Positions 1-7,448 of a stretch of 25,208 nucleotides of DNA are shown in pieces; within the stretch, counting starts at the first letter, position 1, and every line of letters begins with the position of its first letter. The notes under the pieces were generated by a model that was given only the letters and a program-made list of their open reading frames with translations, was not told where the DNA came from and did not search any database. This stretch comes from an uncultured Prevotella sp. (GTDB lineage: Bacteria; Bacteroidota; Bacteroidia; Bacteroidales; Bacteroidaceae): the NCBI GenBank assembly GCA_900557035.1, contig USRA01000028.1, forward strand, positions 1 through 25,208, read 5' to 3'. The position numbers and the translations under genes were made by a program.

Positions 1-2
1 GA

Positions 3-749
3 GTCGGAACACAAAGTGTCACCGAGCGTGTCACCATCCGTTTCAACTGGAATGCCTCTACCACCATCCATAAAGGCATCAGGTATTTCAAGCGAGTGCT
101 GACCGACGGTCCGGTTTCCCGTATCAACTTCTGCACCATTCCAGAAAGAGATATCGGTGAGGACATTCCCGTCTATGGAACCTATGATGAGGAATTCAGA
201 AATTCTCTGAAACCTTACATTGATAATCTCTGTATGGCTTCGGGTCTGGTGGAGTGCAAGGAGGCTTTTCATCTTGCCGAGGTGCTGAAGGATGAGAATG
301 CGGAATTCTCCCGTCTGTCGCAGGACAGAGTCTATGAGAATCTGAGCTTCCGTGCCAACGTAATCGGCTATCTGAAGGCATGTGTGCTCTATGTGGCGAA
401 CGGTTACCAGTGGGAGCCGGAGATTGAGGATTTCATCCGCTGGAGCGAGCGTTACGACCTCTACTGCAAGATGCGTTTCTTCGGCGATGCCATCAAGAAG
501 GCGGAGCGTGACGGAGATCAGGAAAGCAAGAAGGGACCTGCGAGCATCCTGGCATTCCTGCCCGAAAAGTTCAGCTATCAGCAGGTGGAAAGTCTGCGTT
601 TGAAAAACGATATGAATGCCAAGGGTACTGCCAAAATGCTGAGAAACTGGCTACATCGTGGGTATATCGAGAAAGAAGAAAGTGACTCAGTGACTCAGAA
701 ACTCAGTGACTCAGTTTATTTCAAGACCCATTCCAAGAGTGGAGAATGA
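3..749 (+). CDS. DUF3987-type protein, C-terminal part (5' end outside window)
   Basis: The reading frame is open from the first complete codon at 3, so the true start lies upstream. The 248 visible residues are only the C-terminal part. I recognise the style of Bacteroidota DUF3987 proteins, which sit in integrated elements and prophage-like islands beside VirE-N or primase-like proteins. Supporting stretches are 'VSRINFCTIPERDIG', 'YENLSFRANVIGYLKA' and 'RWSERYDLYCKMRFFGDA'. The end (about 'AKGTAKMLRNWLHRGYIEK') looks like a winged-helix segment. The family's biochemical role is not established. The last codons contain four 8-bp tandem repeats (682-713), giving the Ser-Asp-Ser-Val-rich tail. 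A DUF5675 gene follows, as is common in such modules. I am fairly sure it is a real truncated accessory gene and less sure of the exact family. Confidence 0.65.
   Translation, partial: VGTQSVTERVTIRFNWNASTTIHKGIRYFKRVLTDGPVSRINFCTIPERDIGEDIPVYGTYDEEFRNSLKPYIDNLCMASGLVECKEAFHLAEVLKDENAEFSRLSQDRVYENLSFRANVIGYLKACVLYVANGYQWEPEIEDFIRWSERYDLYCKMRFFGDAIKKAERDGDQESKKGPASILAFLPEKFSYQQVESLRLKNDMNAKGTAKMLRNWLHRGYIEKEESDSVTQKLSDSVYFKTHSKSGE
682..713. repeat. 8-bp tandem repeat (GTGACTCA-like, four units)
   Basis: The units are GTGACTCA at 682, 690 and 706, with a one-base-pair-shifted variant GAAACTCA at 698. They lie inside the last codons of the upstream DUF3987-type gene. Eight is not a multiple of three, so any change in copy number shifts the reading frame. 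Confidence 0.85.
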
Positions 750-801
750 ATCTCATCAGGAAAATATTCCTGAAAATAATGAATGGAAAAATCTATTGTA
801 T

Positions 802-1362
802 ATGGAAATTGTTTTAGAGCGTATAGCGAAGAAGAATACTTATACCATCGGCCGACTGTATCTGTTGGCTGATGGTGATGTGAAGCGCAAGGCGCTGTCC
901 GGCAAGACTGCCGGCGACAAGCGCAGTTTCGAACATACTTTCGACTTGAAGAAGTTGTCTAAGGACAGCTACTTCTGTGACACCCTGGAACCTACGTGGC
1001 GCAACCTGAACGGGATAGCGCTGAAGCCCGAGGAAGTGAATGCCAAGTACAGCCGTCAGAGCGGCAAGGTGGCAAGAAAGATTCCGGGTCATACTGCCAT
1101 CCCCGAGGGCTCGTATCGTGTACTCATCACCAAGTCGCCCCGATTCAAGGAGTGGCTGCCGTATGTGCAGGGTGTACCCGGTTTCGAGGGTATCCGTATC
1201 CATGCCGGCAACTATCCTGACGATACCCAGGGCTGCATCCTGGTGGGCGAGAACAAGGTGAAGGGCATGGTGGTGAACTCCCGCATCTGGCTCCATCGTC
1301 TGATGAAGCGCATCCAGGCGGCGGAGGATCAGGGAGAAGGCATCTGGATTACCATCATCTGA
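802..1362 (+). CDS. DUF5675 family protein
   Basis: This is a 186-residue protein of the DUF5675 family, found mostly in Bacteroidota genomes and prophage-like elements. Its function is not established. Diagnostic stretches are 'CDTLEPTWRNL', 'GHTAIPEGSYRV' (about residues 96-107), 'VPGFEGIRIHAGN' (His134) and 'DTQGCILVG' (141-149), followed by 'NSRIWLHRLM'. The conserved His, Asp and Cys in the second half could form an active site, but this is inference. I chose ATG at 802 because members typically begin 'MEIVL.RIAKK..YTIGRLY'. The frame is open back to a GTG at 706 inside the 8-bp repeat, which would add 32 residues without family character. A 30-residue lysine-rich stretch before 'YFCDTLEP' seems to be an insertion relative to shorter homologues I remember. 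Confidence 0.8.
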   Translation: MEIVLERIAKKNTYTIGRLYLLADGDVKRKALSGKTAGDKRSFEHTFDLKKLSKDSYFCDTLEPTWRNLNGIALKPEEVNAKYSRQSGKVARKIPGHTAIPEGSYRVLITKSPRFKEWLPYVQGVPGFEGIRIHAGNYPDDTQGCILVGENKVKGMVVNSRIWLHRLMKRIQAAEDQGEGIWITII

Positions 1363-1383
1363 TATCGTATAACCGTATGAAAA

Positions 1384-1413
1384 AAGCGGCAGCCGTATCT
1401 TCGGTTGCCGCTT
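1384..1413. terminator. Bidirectional intrinsic terminator between convergent genes
   Basis: A 12-bp stem (AAGCGGCAGCCG / CGGTTGCCGCTT, one G-T pair) encloses a 6-nt loop. On the minus strand it is followed by a run of six T, ending the zinc-ribbon transcript. On the plus strand it is followed by a pyrimidine-rich CTTCTTC, 21 bp after the DUF5675 stop. It sits midway between two convergent genes. Confidence 0.8.
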
Positions 1414-1460
1414 CTTCTACGTTTATCGCTTTTTTACAAGCTTTGTCTCTTTTCCAATCC

Positions 1461-2288
1461 TTATTCAGCATCCTCAGCCTTCTTGCGGCGGGAAATGCGC
1501 TTGCGCTTTGGCTTCTCCTCAGCATTCTGAGTCTCGATCTTCACACCTGCCAACTCTGGGTCGATGAGGATACGGCCGCAGTACTCACAAGGGATGATCT
1601 TCTTGTGCATCTTGATATCCAACTGGCGCTGAGGTGGAATCTTGTTGAAGCAACCACCACATGCATCACGCTGCACGTAAACGATACCCAGACCATTGCG
1701 GGCACCCTTGCGGATACGCTTGAAGCTGGCGAGCAGACGTGGCTCAATCTTCTTCTCAAGCTCGAGAGCCTTCTCCTTCAGGCGCTCCTCCTCCTCGTGA
1801 GTCTCCTCCAGGATGTCTTCCAGCTCAGCACGCTTCTCTACCAGTCCGTGCTCCAGGTCAGCCTTCTTCTCCTCAGCCTTGTGAAGGTCGAACTCGCGCT
1901 CGCGCATCTTAGCCATGCCCTCGCGGATCTTCTTGTTGCAAAGCTCGATTTCCAACTCCTGGAACTCGATCTCCTTGCTCAAGGTATCATACTCGCGGTT
2001 GTTGCTCACGGTATCGAGCTGCGCATGATAGCGCTCCAGGCTAGCCTGTGCATCAGCAATCTCGTTCTGCTTCTGGTAAACAGCATGGTCGAACTGCTCG
2101 ATTTCGCGCTGGATGTTCTCGATACGAGTGGTGAGACCGGCGATATCATCTTCCAAGTCCTGAACTTCGAGAGGAAGCTCACCACGCAACTCGCGGTTCT
2201 CGTCGATGCCCGACAAGGTTACCTGAAGCTGGTAAAGAGCCTTCAACTTCTCTTCAACTGTCAAATCTGTAGGATCTTTCTTTGCCAT
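1461..2288 (-). CDS. Coiled-coil protein with C4 zinc ribbon (DUF164 type)
   Basis: The protein has 275 residues. Residues about 12-195 are a long, heavily charged coiled coil. This is followed by a C4 zinc ribbon with Cys210, Cys213, Cys234 and Cys237 ('CGGCF' and 'CEYCG'), and a basic tail rich in Lys and Arg (about 255-272). The layout matches the DUF164 or C4-type zinc-ribbon family widespread in bacteria, for which nucleic-acid or RNA-related roles have been proposed; the exact function here is unknown. It is the second gene of a minus-strand unit behind the nif3-like gene. I saw no Bacteroidota promoter in the 119-bp gap, so co-transcription is likely. A terminator lies 48 bp after its stop. 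The nif3 plus zinc-ribbon pairing is a neighbourhood I know from other bacteria. Confidence 0.9.
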   Translation of the reverse strand: MAKKDPTDLTVEEKLKALYQLQVTLSGIDENRELRGELPLEVQDLEDDIAGLTTRIENIQREIEQFDHAVYQKQNEIADAQASLERYHAQLDTVSNNREYDTLSKEIEFQELEIELCNKKIREGMAKMREREFDLHKAEEKKADLEHGLVEKRAELEDILEETHEEEERLKEKALELEKKIEPRLLASFKRIRKGARNGLGIVYVQRDACGGCFNKIPPQRQLDIKMHKKIIPCEYCGRILIDPELAGVKIETQNAEEKPKRKRISRRKKAEDAE

Positions 2289-2336
2289 AATTTCTTTATT
2301 TTATCTTTAAACCTTTATTGTTCTTTTAAAGCTTTT

Positions 2337-2394
2337 GCCCTTACAGGGCGCATGGGGACATCAACCATTATGGGGGATATCAACCATTATGGGG
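2337..2394. repeat. Small hairpin plus 19-bp-period direct repeats
   Basis: A short hairpin GCCCT-TAC-AGGGC (2337-2349) is followed by two copies of ATCAACCATTATGGGG at 2360-2375 and 2379-2394, period 19 bp, with a partial third unit (CATGGGG) at 2351-2357. It lies between the nif3-like gene and the zinc-ribbon gene. No coding role is evident. Confidence 0.75.
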
Positions 2395-2407
2395 CTATCA
2401 TCTCATC

Positions 2408-3265
2408 TTATAGATAGATGATGGGATTGGTATTGATCTCCGAGATGCAGCACTTGGCATCTGGGAAATGAGAGAGGATGATGCTGCGGAAGATTTCGCT
2501 GGTGAACTGCTCACTCTGATAGTGGCCGATGACGCAGATCTGAATCTCCTGCTCATGACCGAAATACTCGTGGTAGCTCATCTCGCCCGTGATGAAGGCA
2601 TCGGCTCCTGCCGCAATGGCATCGCCCAGCAGGAACGAACCCGAACCGCCGCAGAGCGCCACCTTGCGGATAGGGCGACGCAAGAGCTGGTTGCACTGCA
2701 CGCACTCCACACCGAAACGCTCCCTGATCAGCAATACCAGGTCGTCGGCAGCGATACCCTCGGCGAAATGCTCCTTCACCTCATCCGAAAGCCTGCCAGC
2801 CTGGGCAGCCTTCAGGATATCCTCGTCAGAGATCTCTCCTATTACGCCGCTGCCGCCCTTCACGCCATCCACTTCCTTCTCGCCACCGAAAAACTGCACG
2901 TTCTTCAGGCCCAGCTTCTCGGCAATCTTGAAGTTCACTCCGCCTGCCGCTGCATCCATGTTGGTATGCATGGAGACGATGGTAACATCATTCTTGATCG
3001 CCTTGCGAACGGTGCGCTGCACATAGTTCTCATCCGATATCCTGGAAAGCTTTCTGAAGATGAGCGGATGATGGCTTACGATGAGGTTGCAGCCCTTCTG
3101 GACCGCCTCTTCTACCACCGCCTCAGTGACGTCAAGACACAACAATGCCCCTGACATTTCTACCGCCTCTGTCAATCCAACTTGCAGGCCGGCATTATCA
3201 TATCCTTCCTGCAAGGGCAGAGGCGCGTAATGTTCAAGGGCATCAACTACTTCTCTTATTTTCAC
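2408..3265 (-). CDS. Nif3-like dinuclear metal centre protein
   Basis: This 285-residue protein belongs to the NIF3/YbgI family, whose members form toroidal hexamers with a two-metal site in each subunit. Some entries call it 'GTP cyclohydrolase 1 type 2 homolog', but the physiological role is unsettled. Visible motifs are 'YDNAGLQVG' (22-30), the metal-binding pair His65-His66 in 'IVSHHPLIF', 'MHTNMDAA' with its Asp, and the C-terminal 'GHYQSEQFTSEIF', which carries the last His and Glu ligands. Many relatives carry a PII-like insertion and reach about 365 residues; this one is shorter, so the insertion is absent or small. It starts the minus-strand unit and has its own promoter 35 bp or more upstream. 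Confidence 0.9.
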   Translation of the reverse strand: MKIREVVDALEHYAPLPLQEGYDNAGLQVGLTEAVEMSGALLCLDVTEAVVEEAVQKGCNLIVSHHPLIFRKLSRISDENYVQRTVRKAIKNDVTIVSMHTNMDAAAGGVNFKIAEKLGLKNVQFFGGEKEVDGVKGGSGVIGEISDEDILKAAQAGRLSDEVKEHFAEGIAADDLVLLIRERFGVECVQCNQLLRRPIRKVALCGGSGSFLLGDAIAAGADAFITGEMSYHEYFGHEQEIQICVIGHYQSEQFTSEIFRSIILSHFPDAKCCISEINTNPIIYL

Positions 3266-3299
3266 GCTCCTAATATGTCTTATTTTATAATTTAGGCTG

Positions 3300-3331
3300 C
3301 AAAGTTACGCATTTCTCACGAAATTAGCAAG
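3300..3331 (-). promoter_or_regulatory. Bacteroidota-type promoter for the nif3-like unit
   Basis: Read on the minus strand, TAACTTTG (3300-3307) fits the TAnnTTTG -7 element, and CTTG (3328-3331) stands 20 bp upstream as a -33 element (consensus TTTG). The -7 box is followed by CAGC, as at the asnA promoter. Confidence 0.6.
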
Positions 3332-3381
3332 CGTTTCACTAAAAATTTTCAAAAAATTATGTAAGTTGCCGATTTTTTTAG

Positions 3382-3389
3382 TATATTTG
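3382..3389 (+). promoter_or_regulatory. -7 element of the aguA promoter
   Basis: TATATTTG matches TAnnTTTG and is followed by C, 31 bp before the aguA ATG. A matching TTTG at the expected distance upstream is not clear, so only the -7 element is claimed. Confidence 0.6.
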
Positions 3390-3420
3390 CACGCATAAAA
3401 CATTAAAAATACAAAAGCTT

Positions 3421-4527
3421 ATGCATCACTCAATATTACCTTGCGATTTCGCACTTCCCGCGGAATGGGAACCACAGAGCGCCATCATGCTCACGTGGCC
3501 ACACGGCGGAACGGACTGGAAGCCGTATCTGAGACAGATAACCAACACGTATCTGCAGCTCGCAGATATCATCACCCGCTACGAAGACCTGCTGGTGGTG
3601 ACACCTATCCTGGAAAGCACCCAGAGAATGCTCGCCGAAAAGCTGTCGGAGGGACAGATGAGCCGCATTCACCTCTACGAGATGGATACCAACGATACCT
3701 GGGCGCGCGACCACGGACCTATCAGCATGGTTTCGCGCGGCAGACACAATTCGCACATCATCCCTATCCATCTGCTCGACTTCAAGTTCAACGGATGGGG
3801 CGAGAAATTCGCATGGAAGAAGGACAATGCCATCAATCTGCAGCTCTACTATCAGGGAGCCTTCAATGCGGCACTGGAAAACCACCAGGGCTTCGTGCTC
3901 GAAGGCGGAAGCATAGAGAGCGACGGCAGGGGTACGCTCTTCACCACATCGCAGTGCCTGCTGGCGCCTCACCGCAACCAGCCTTTAACACGCGAGAACA
4001 TCGACAGCCTGCTCAGGAATTTCTTCCATGTAAGAAATGTGGTATGGCTCGACCATGGTAATCTGGTGGGTGATGACACCGACGGACATATCGACACCAT
4101 CGTGAGAGTGGCTCCGCACGACACCTTATTATATGTAGGGTGTGATGATGCGGAAGATGAGCAGTATGAGGACTTCCAGGCGCTGGAGAAGCAGCTGCAG
4201 AAGCTCTTCACCTACGAGGGATACCCTTACCGACTGCTGAAGCTGCCGATGCCGGATGCCATCTATGACGAGGGCGACAGACTGACTACAGACAGGAACA
4301 GCAAGGGAGACAGACTGCCTGCCACCTATGCCAACTTCCTGATTCTGAACGGTGCCGTGATTTATCCTACTTACAACCAGCCTGAGAAGGACGAGGAGGC
4401 GAAGCGACAGATTCAGCTTGCCTTCCCAGACAGAGACGTGATAGGAGTAGATTCGCTCACCATCATCCGACAGCACGGAAGCATCCACTGCCTCACCATG
4501 CAGCTGCCGGAGGGGGCTATCAGATAA
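3421..4527 (+). CDS. aguA: Agmatine deiminase
   Basis: Converts agmatine to N-carbamoylputrescine and ammonia. It is a 368-residue member of the Porphyromonas-type peptidylarginine deiminase superfamily with a pentein fold. The order of motifs fits: 'WPHGGTDW' near the N-terminus, 'NDTWARDHGP' with Arg96 and Asp97, 'EGGSIESDG' (161-169), 'DGHIDTIVRV' with His223 and Asp225, and the nucleophile Cys357 in 'HGSIHCLTMQ'. There is no signal peptide, which argues for cytoplasmic agmatine deiminase rather than secreted peptidylarginine deiminase. The next gene is the following pathway step 26 bp downstream, which strongly supports this reading. The usual C-terminal 'TQQ' is 'TMQ' here, a mild variation. 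Confidence 0.93.
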   Translation: MHHSILPCDFALPAEWEPQSAIMLTWPHGGTDWKPYLRQITNTYLQLADIITRYEDLLVVTPILESTQRMLAEKLSEGQMSRIHLYEMDTNDTWARDHGPISMVSRGRHNSHIIPIHLLDFKFNGWGEKFAWKKDNAINLQLYYQGAFNAALENHQGFVLEGGSIESDGRGTLFTTSQCLLAPHRNQPLTRENIDSLLRNFFHVRNVVWLDHGNLVGDDTDGHIDTIVRVAPHDTLLYVGCDDAEDEQYEDFQALEKQLQKLFTYEGYPYRLLKLPMPDAIYDEGDRLTTDRNSKGDRLPATYANFLILNGAVIYPTYNQPEKDEEAKRQIQLAFPDRDVIGVDSLTIIRQHGSIHCLTMQLPEGAIR

Positions 4528-4553
4528 AGTATTAGAAAAAAACACAGACATAA

Positions 4554-5429
4554 ATGAAACTCGGATTATTACAACTTCACATTACGGCGGACATCGCCGA
4601 CAACAAGACCCGACTCGCCGAGGGCATCATCGACCTGGCGAAGCGTGGCGCAGAACTCATTGTATTGCAGGAACTTCACAACACGCTCTACTTCTGCCAG
4701 GTAGAAGATGTAGAGAATTTCGACCTTGCCGAACCGATACCTGGTCCATCTACCGAATTCTACGGCAAGCTTGCCAAGGATCTGGGCGTGGTGATCGTTA
4801 CTTCGCTCTTCGAGCGCCGTGCTCCGGGGCTGTACCACAATACGGCTGTGGTGATAGAGAAGGACGGAAGCATAGCCGGAAAGTACCGCAAGATGCACAT
4901 TCCGGATGACCCTGCCTACTACGAGAAGTTCTACTTCACCCCTGGCGACCTCGGCTTCAAGCCGATACAGACTTCTGTGGGCAAGCTCGGCGTACTGGTA
5001 TGCTGGGACCAGTGGTATCCGGAGGCTGCCCGACTGATGGCGCTGCAGGGCGCAGACATCCTGCTCTACCCTACTGCCATCGGCTATGCCACCTATGATA
5101 CCGAGGAGGAGCAGCAGCGCCAGCGTGAGGCGTGGACTACCGTGATGAGAGGCCATGCCGTGGCAAACGGTTTGCCGGTAGTGGCTGTAAACCGAGTGGG
5201 ATTCGAAGCTGACCCAAGCGGTCAGACCGGCGGAATCCAGTTCTGGGGCAGCAGTTTCGTGGCAGGTCCTCAGGGCGAGCTTCACTATCGTGCGAGCGAT
5301 GACGAGGAAGAGAGTCTGGTGGTGGATATCGACCTGAAGCACAGCGAGGATGTACGCCGCTGGTGGCCATTCCTGCGCGACCGCCGCATCGAGAACTATG
5401 GAGATATCACGAGAAGATTCATAGATTAA
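4554..5429 (+). CDS. aguB: N-carbamoylputrescine amidase
   Basis: Hydrolyses N-carbamoylputrescine to putrescine, CO2 and ammonia, completing the agmatine route with AguA. It is a 291-residue nitrilase-superfamily (carbon-nitrogen hydrolase) enzyme with the catalytic triad visible: Glu40 in 'LQELH', Lys113 in 'KYRKMHIP' and Cys150 in 'VLVCWDQWYPEA'. The region 'MRGHAVANGLPVVAVNRVG' and the C-terminal 'RRWWPFLRDRRIENYG' are typical of AguB rather than of general nitrilases. It is translated from the same transcript as aguA. Arginine decarboxylase, the supplier of agmatine, is not in this window. Confidence 0.94.
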   Translation: MKLGLLQLHITADIADNKTRLAEGIIDLAKRGAELIVLQELHNTLYFCQVEDVENFDLAEPIPGPSTEFYGKLAKDLGVVIVTSLFERRAPGLYHNTAVVIEKDGSIAGKYRKMHIPDDPAYYEKFYFTPGDLGFKPIQTSVGKLGVLVCWDQWYPEAARLMALQGADILLYPTAIGYATYDTEEEQQRQREAWTTVMRGHAVANGLPVVAVNRVGFEADPSGQTGGIQFWGSSFVAGPQGELHYRASDDEEESLVVDIDLKHSEDVRRWWPFLRDRRIENYGDITRRFID

Positions 5430-5546
5430 GGGAAGTTAGAGAGAAATTAAGGAAAAGTTAAGATTGGATTTTCAGGATAATGGAGAATTTGGAAGTGATA
5501 GTGGTTCTGTTCATCTGAATGCTACAACTTAACATTAAAAGAAAGT

Positions 5547-7328
5547 ATGAGAAAAAATAAAATGATAAAAACCAGCCGACTCCTGCTGCTCACCATGGCG
5601 CTCGGAGGCTTTACTAATCCTACACTGGCGGCACCGATAGAACACATCGGCGACCGCTACATCATGCACGTATCAGAAATGGAACTCACAGGCGAGGAAT
5701 CGCTTCTCGATGTGCTGATGATGTGCCCCGAAGTCATTACGATGGACGGCAACAACATCATCGGCGGTGATCCTTTCGCCCATCTCTACGGCAAGTTCGT
5801 CATCCGCATCGACAACCAGGAATATGGTCTCGACTACGCTACCCTGCTCCATCATTTCAAGGCGAGGGAGATAGAGAGCATCAAGGTTTGCCAGAACTCT
5901 GAGGTGATGAAGGGATGCAGCAGTCTGAAAAAGGTGATTGACATCACCCTGCGCAAGGGTGAGAACGGAGTGAGCGGAAGAGTAGGTCTCTTCGGCGACA
6001 CCTATGGCGGCGGAAAGGGCATCGTGAGCGTATTGAGCCAGCAGGACAAGCTGCGCATCCTGACCCACGTAGAGGGCAACATGCAGCGCACATCCAACAG
6101 TCTGGGCGATAATCCAAACGAAGGCTCAAGCCTCATCAATCACTATTCGCACGAGGGAGCCAAGATGAACATCCTCTGGACTCCTACCGAAAAGGACATG
6201 CTGGAAGTGGATGCGATGCAGACCTACACCCGAAACCATTTTACCGGTACGCCAGCCGACTATGTACGCGCCTACCATCTCCAGGCAGACTATACCCGCC
6301 TGCTGGGCGAGAAGGGAGCGAGCATCCTCTTTACCCTGGGTGCCGAGAACATCAGCGACAACGGCGGAAATGCGGCAGATGCCAGTGCAGCACCTTATCG
6401 CAACCATGCCACCTATCCGTTTATGGTAGTGGAATATGCTACTCCGGTGATTTCCGAGAATCTCTGGCTTACAGCCGGTTTCGAGGGCGGACTGTCTATC
6501 GAGAAGAACTGTGTGGCTGATTACATCAACCACTCCAACTATCAGGACCTGTATGCTCAGCTGGATTATACCATCGGCAAATGGGGCTTCATGGTGGGCG
6601 ACCGATTCCGCACCATCAATTTCCGTCCGAAGCAGATTGCCACAGAAAAGTCCTGGAAGCACAGTACCCACAACCATAGCTACACGGTGAGCGTATATCA
6701 CAACTTTGCACCGGGCCATACCCTGCAGGGCACATTCTGCCGCCGAATCTTCAATGCCGATTTTGGCGATTTCATTACTGCAGGCGACATGGAGGGGGCT
6801 TGGCGTCCATACTACACCAAGGACATCAGCGAGCGCCTCGCCTACGTGGCTGAGCTGAAGCATACCTACAGCAAGCCGAATCTCGTGGTAAGCAGTTCTA
6901 TCAAGAATATCCATCAGGATCTTCCGGGTGTAGATCGCGACAACACACTGGGCATCGGAACTACAGCCTTCTGGCATAAGGGAATGCTGAGGATTACCGC
7001 CGGAGTGAATTACTTCTGGGAAAAGGCTGAGATTTTCGGAGGCGAAGAAGGAATGAACTCTAAAACCAGCAAATACAGCAATTTTGCGATATTCAAGCTG
7101 GCTCCGCAGTTGTCATTGCCTGCTGGCTGGCGCCTGACATCCAATATGATCTGGTGCACCCGTCGCCACACGCTTACGCCAGCCTATACGCCAGCCAATC
7201 TCTATGCCGAGGTGGGCGTGTATAAGAACATAGGCAAGCATCTTACTCTGGAAGGCAGGTTCCACGATATTGCCGGTCAGCATTTCGGCAACCGTGCAGC
7301 CACCATAGGTTTCACCTATTACTTCTAG
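5547..7328 (+). CDS. Outer-membrane beta-barrel protein with TonB-receptor-like plug
   Basis: The 593-residue protein begins with a signal peptide (basic start, hydrophobic 11-21, likely cut after 'TLAA'). Residues about 35-138 resemble a TonB-dependent receptor plug: 'ESLLDVLMMCPEV', then 'VIRIDNQEY', then 'AREIESIKVCQNSEV' and 'VIDITLRKG'. From about 142 to the end, alternating aromatic and polar strands suggest a barrel, ending 'TIGFTYYF' with the terminal Phe usual for outer-membrane proteins. No carboxypeptidase-like N-terminal domain or clear TonB box is seen, and it is shorter than usual receptors (650 residues or more). The plug carries cysteines at 60, 115 and 124. ATG at 5562 is an alternative start. 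It lies 117 bp after aguB without a clear promoter. Substrate unknown. Confidence 0.75.
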   Translation: MRKNKMIKTSRLLLLTMALGGFTNPTLAAPIEHIGDRYIMHVSEMELTGEESLLDVLMMCPEVITMDGNNIIGGDPFAHLYGKFVIRIDNQEYGLDYATLLHHFKAREIESIKVCQNSEVMKGCSSLKKVIDITLRKGENGVSGRVGLFGDTYGGGKGIVSVLSQQDKLRILTHVEGNMQRTSNSLGDNPNEGSSLINHYSHEGAKMNILWTPTEKDMLEVDAMQTYTRNHFTGTPADYVRAYHLQADYTRLLGEKGASILFTLGAENISDNGGNAADASAAPYRNHATYPFMVVEYATPVISENLWLTAGFEGGLSIEKNCVADYINHSNYQDLYAQLDYTIGKWGFMVGDRFRTINFRPKQIATEKSWKHSTHNHSYTVSVYHNFAPGHTLQGTFCRRIFNADFGDFITAGDMEGAWRPYYTKDISERLAYVAELKHTYSKPNLVVSSSIKNIHQDLPGVDRDNTLGIGTTAFWHKGMLRITAGVNYFWEKAEIFGGEEGMNSKTSKYSNFAIFKLAPQLSLPAGWRLTSNMIWCTRRHTLTPAYTPANLYAEVGVYKNIGKHLTLEGRFHDIAGQHFGNRAATIGFTYYF

Positions 7329-7333
7329 TTCTT

Positions 7334-7377
7334 TTCGGAAATAATTCGGAAATAATTCGGAAACAATTCGGAAAATC
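7334..7377. repeat. 11-bp tandem repeat, four units
   Basis: Units of TTCGGAAATAA begin at 7334, 7345, 7356 and 7367; the last two carry small changes. The array starts five bases after the outer-membrane protein's stop codon and before its terminator, so it is probably transcribed in the 3' untranslated region. Confidence 0.85.
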
Positions 7378-7404
7378 TCAGAAAAGAACAATCATAAAAT
7401 GATG

Positions 7405-7447
7405 ATCCCGACTCTCCAAGAAAAAGGAGGGTCGGGATTCTCTTTTT
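7405..7447 (+). terminator. Intrinsic terminator after the outer-membrane protein gene
   Basis: A 13-bp stem (7405-7417 with 7426-7438, one G-T pair) with an AAGAAAAA loop is followed by TCTCTTTTT. This is the strongest plus-strand terminator in the first third of the window and closes the aguA-aguB-barrel unit. Confidence 0.88.
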
Positions 7448-7448
7448 A

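Noticed and set aside
1377..2417. 346-codon plus-strand open frame, leucine-rich
   Set aside because: It is antisense to the zinc-ribbon gene, whose four cysteines and coiled coil are clearly real; the leucine richness comes from the complement of its Glu and Lys codons.
3421..4527. Secreted peptidylarginine deiminase instead of agmatine deiminase
   Set aside because: No signal peptide, and the next gene is N-carbamoylputrescine amidase, the following agmatine-pathway step.
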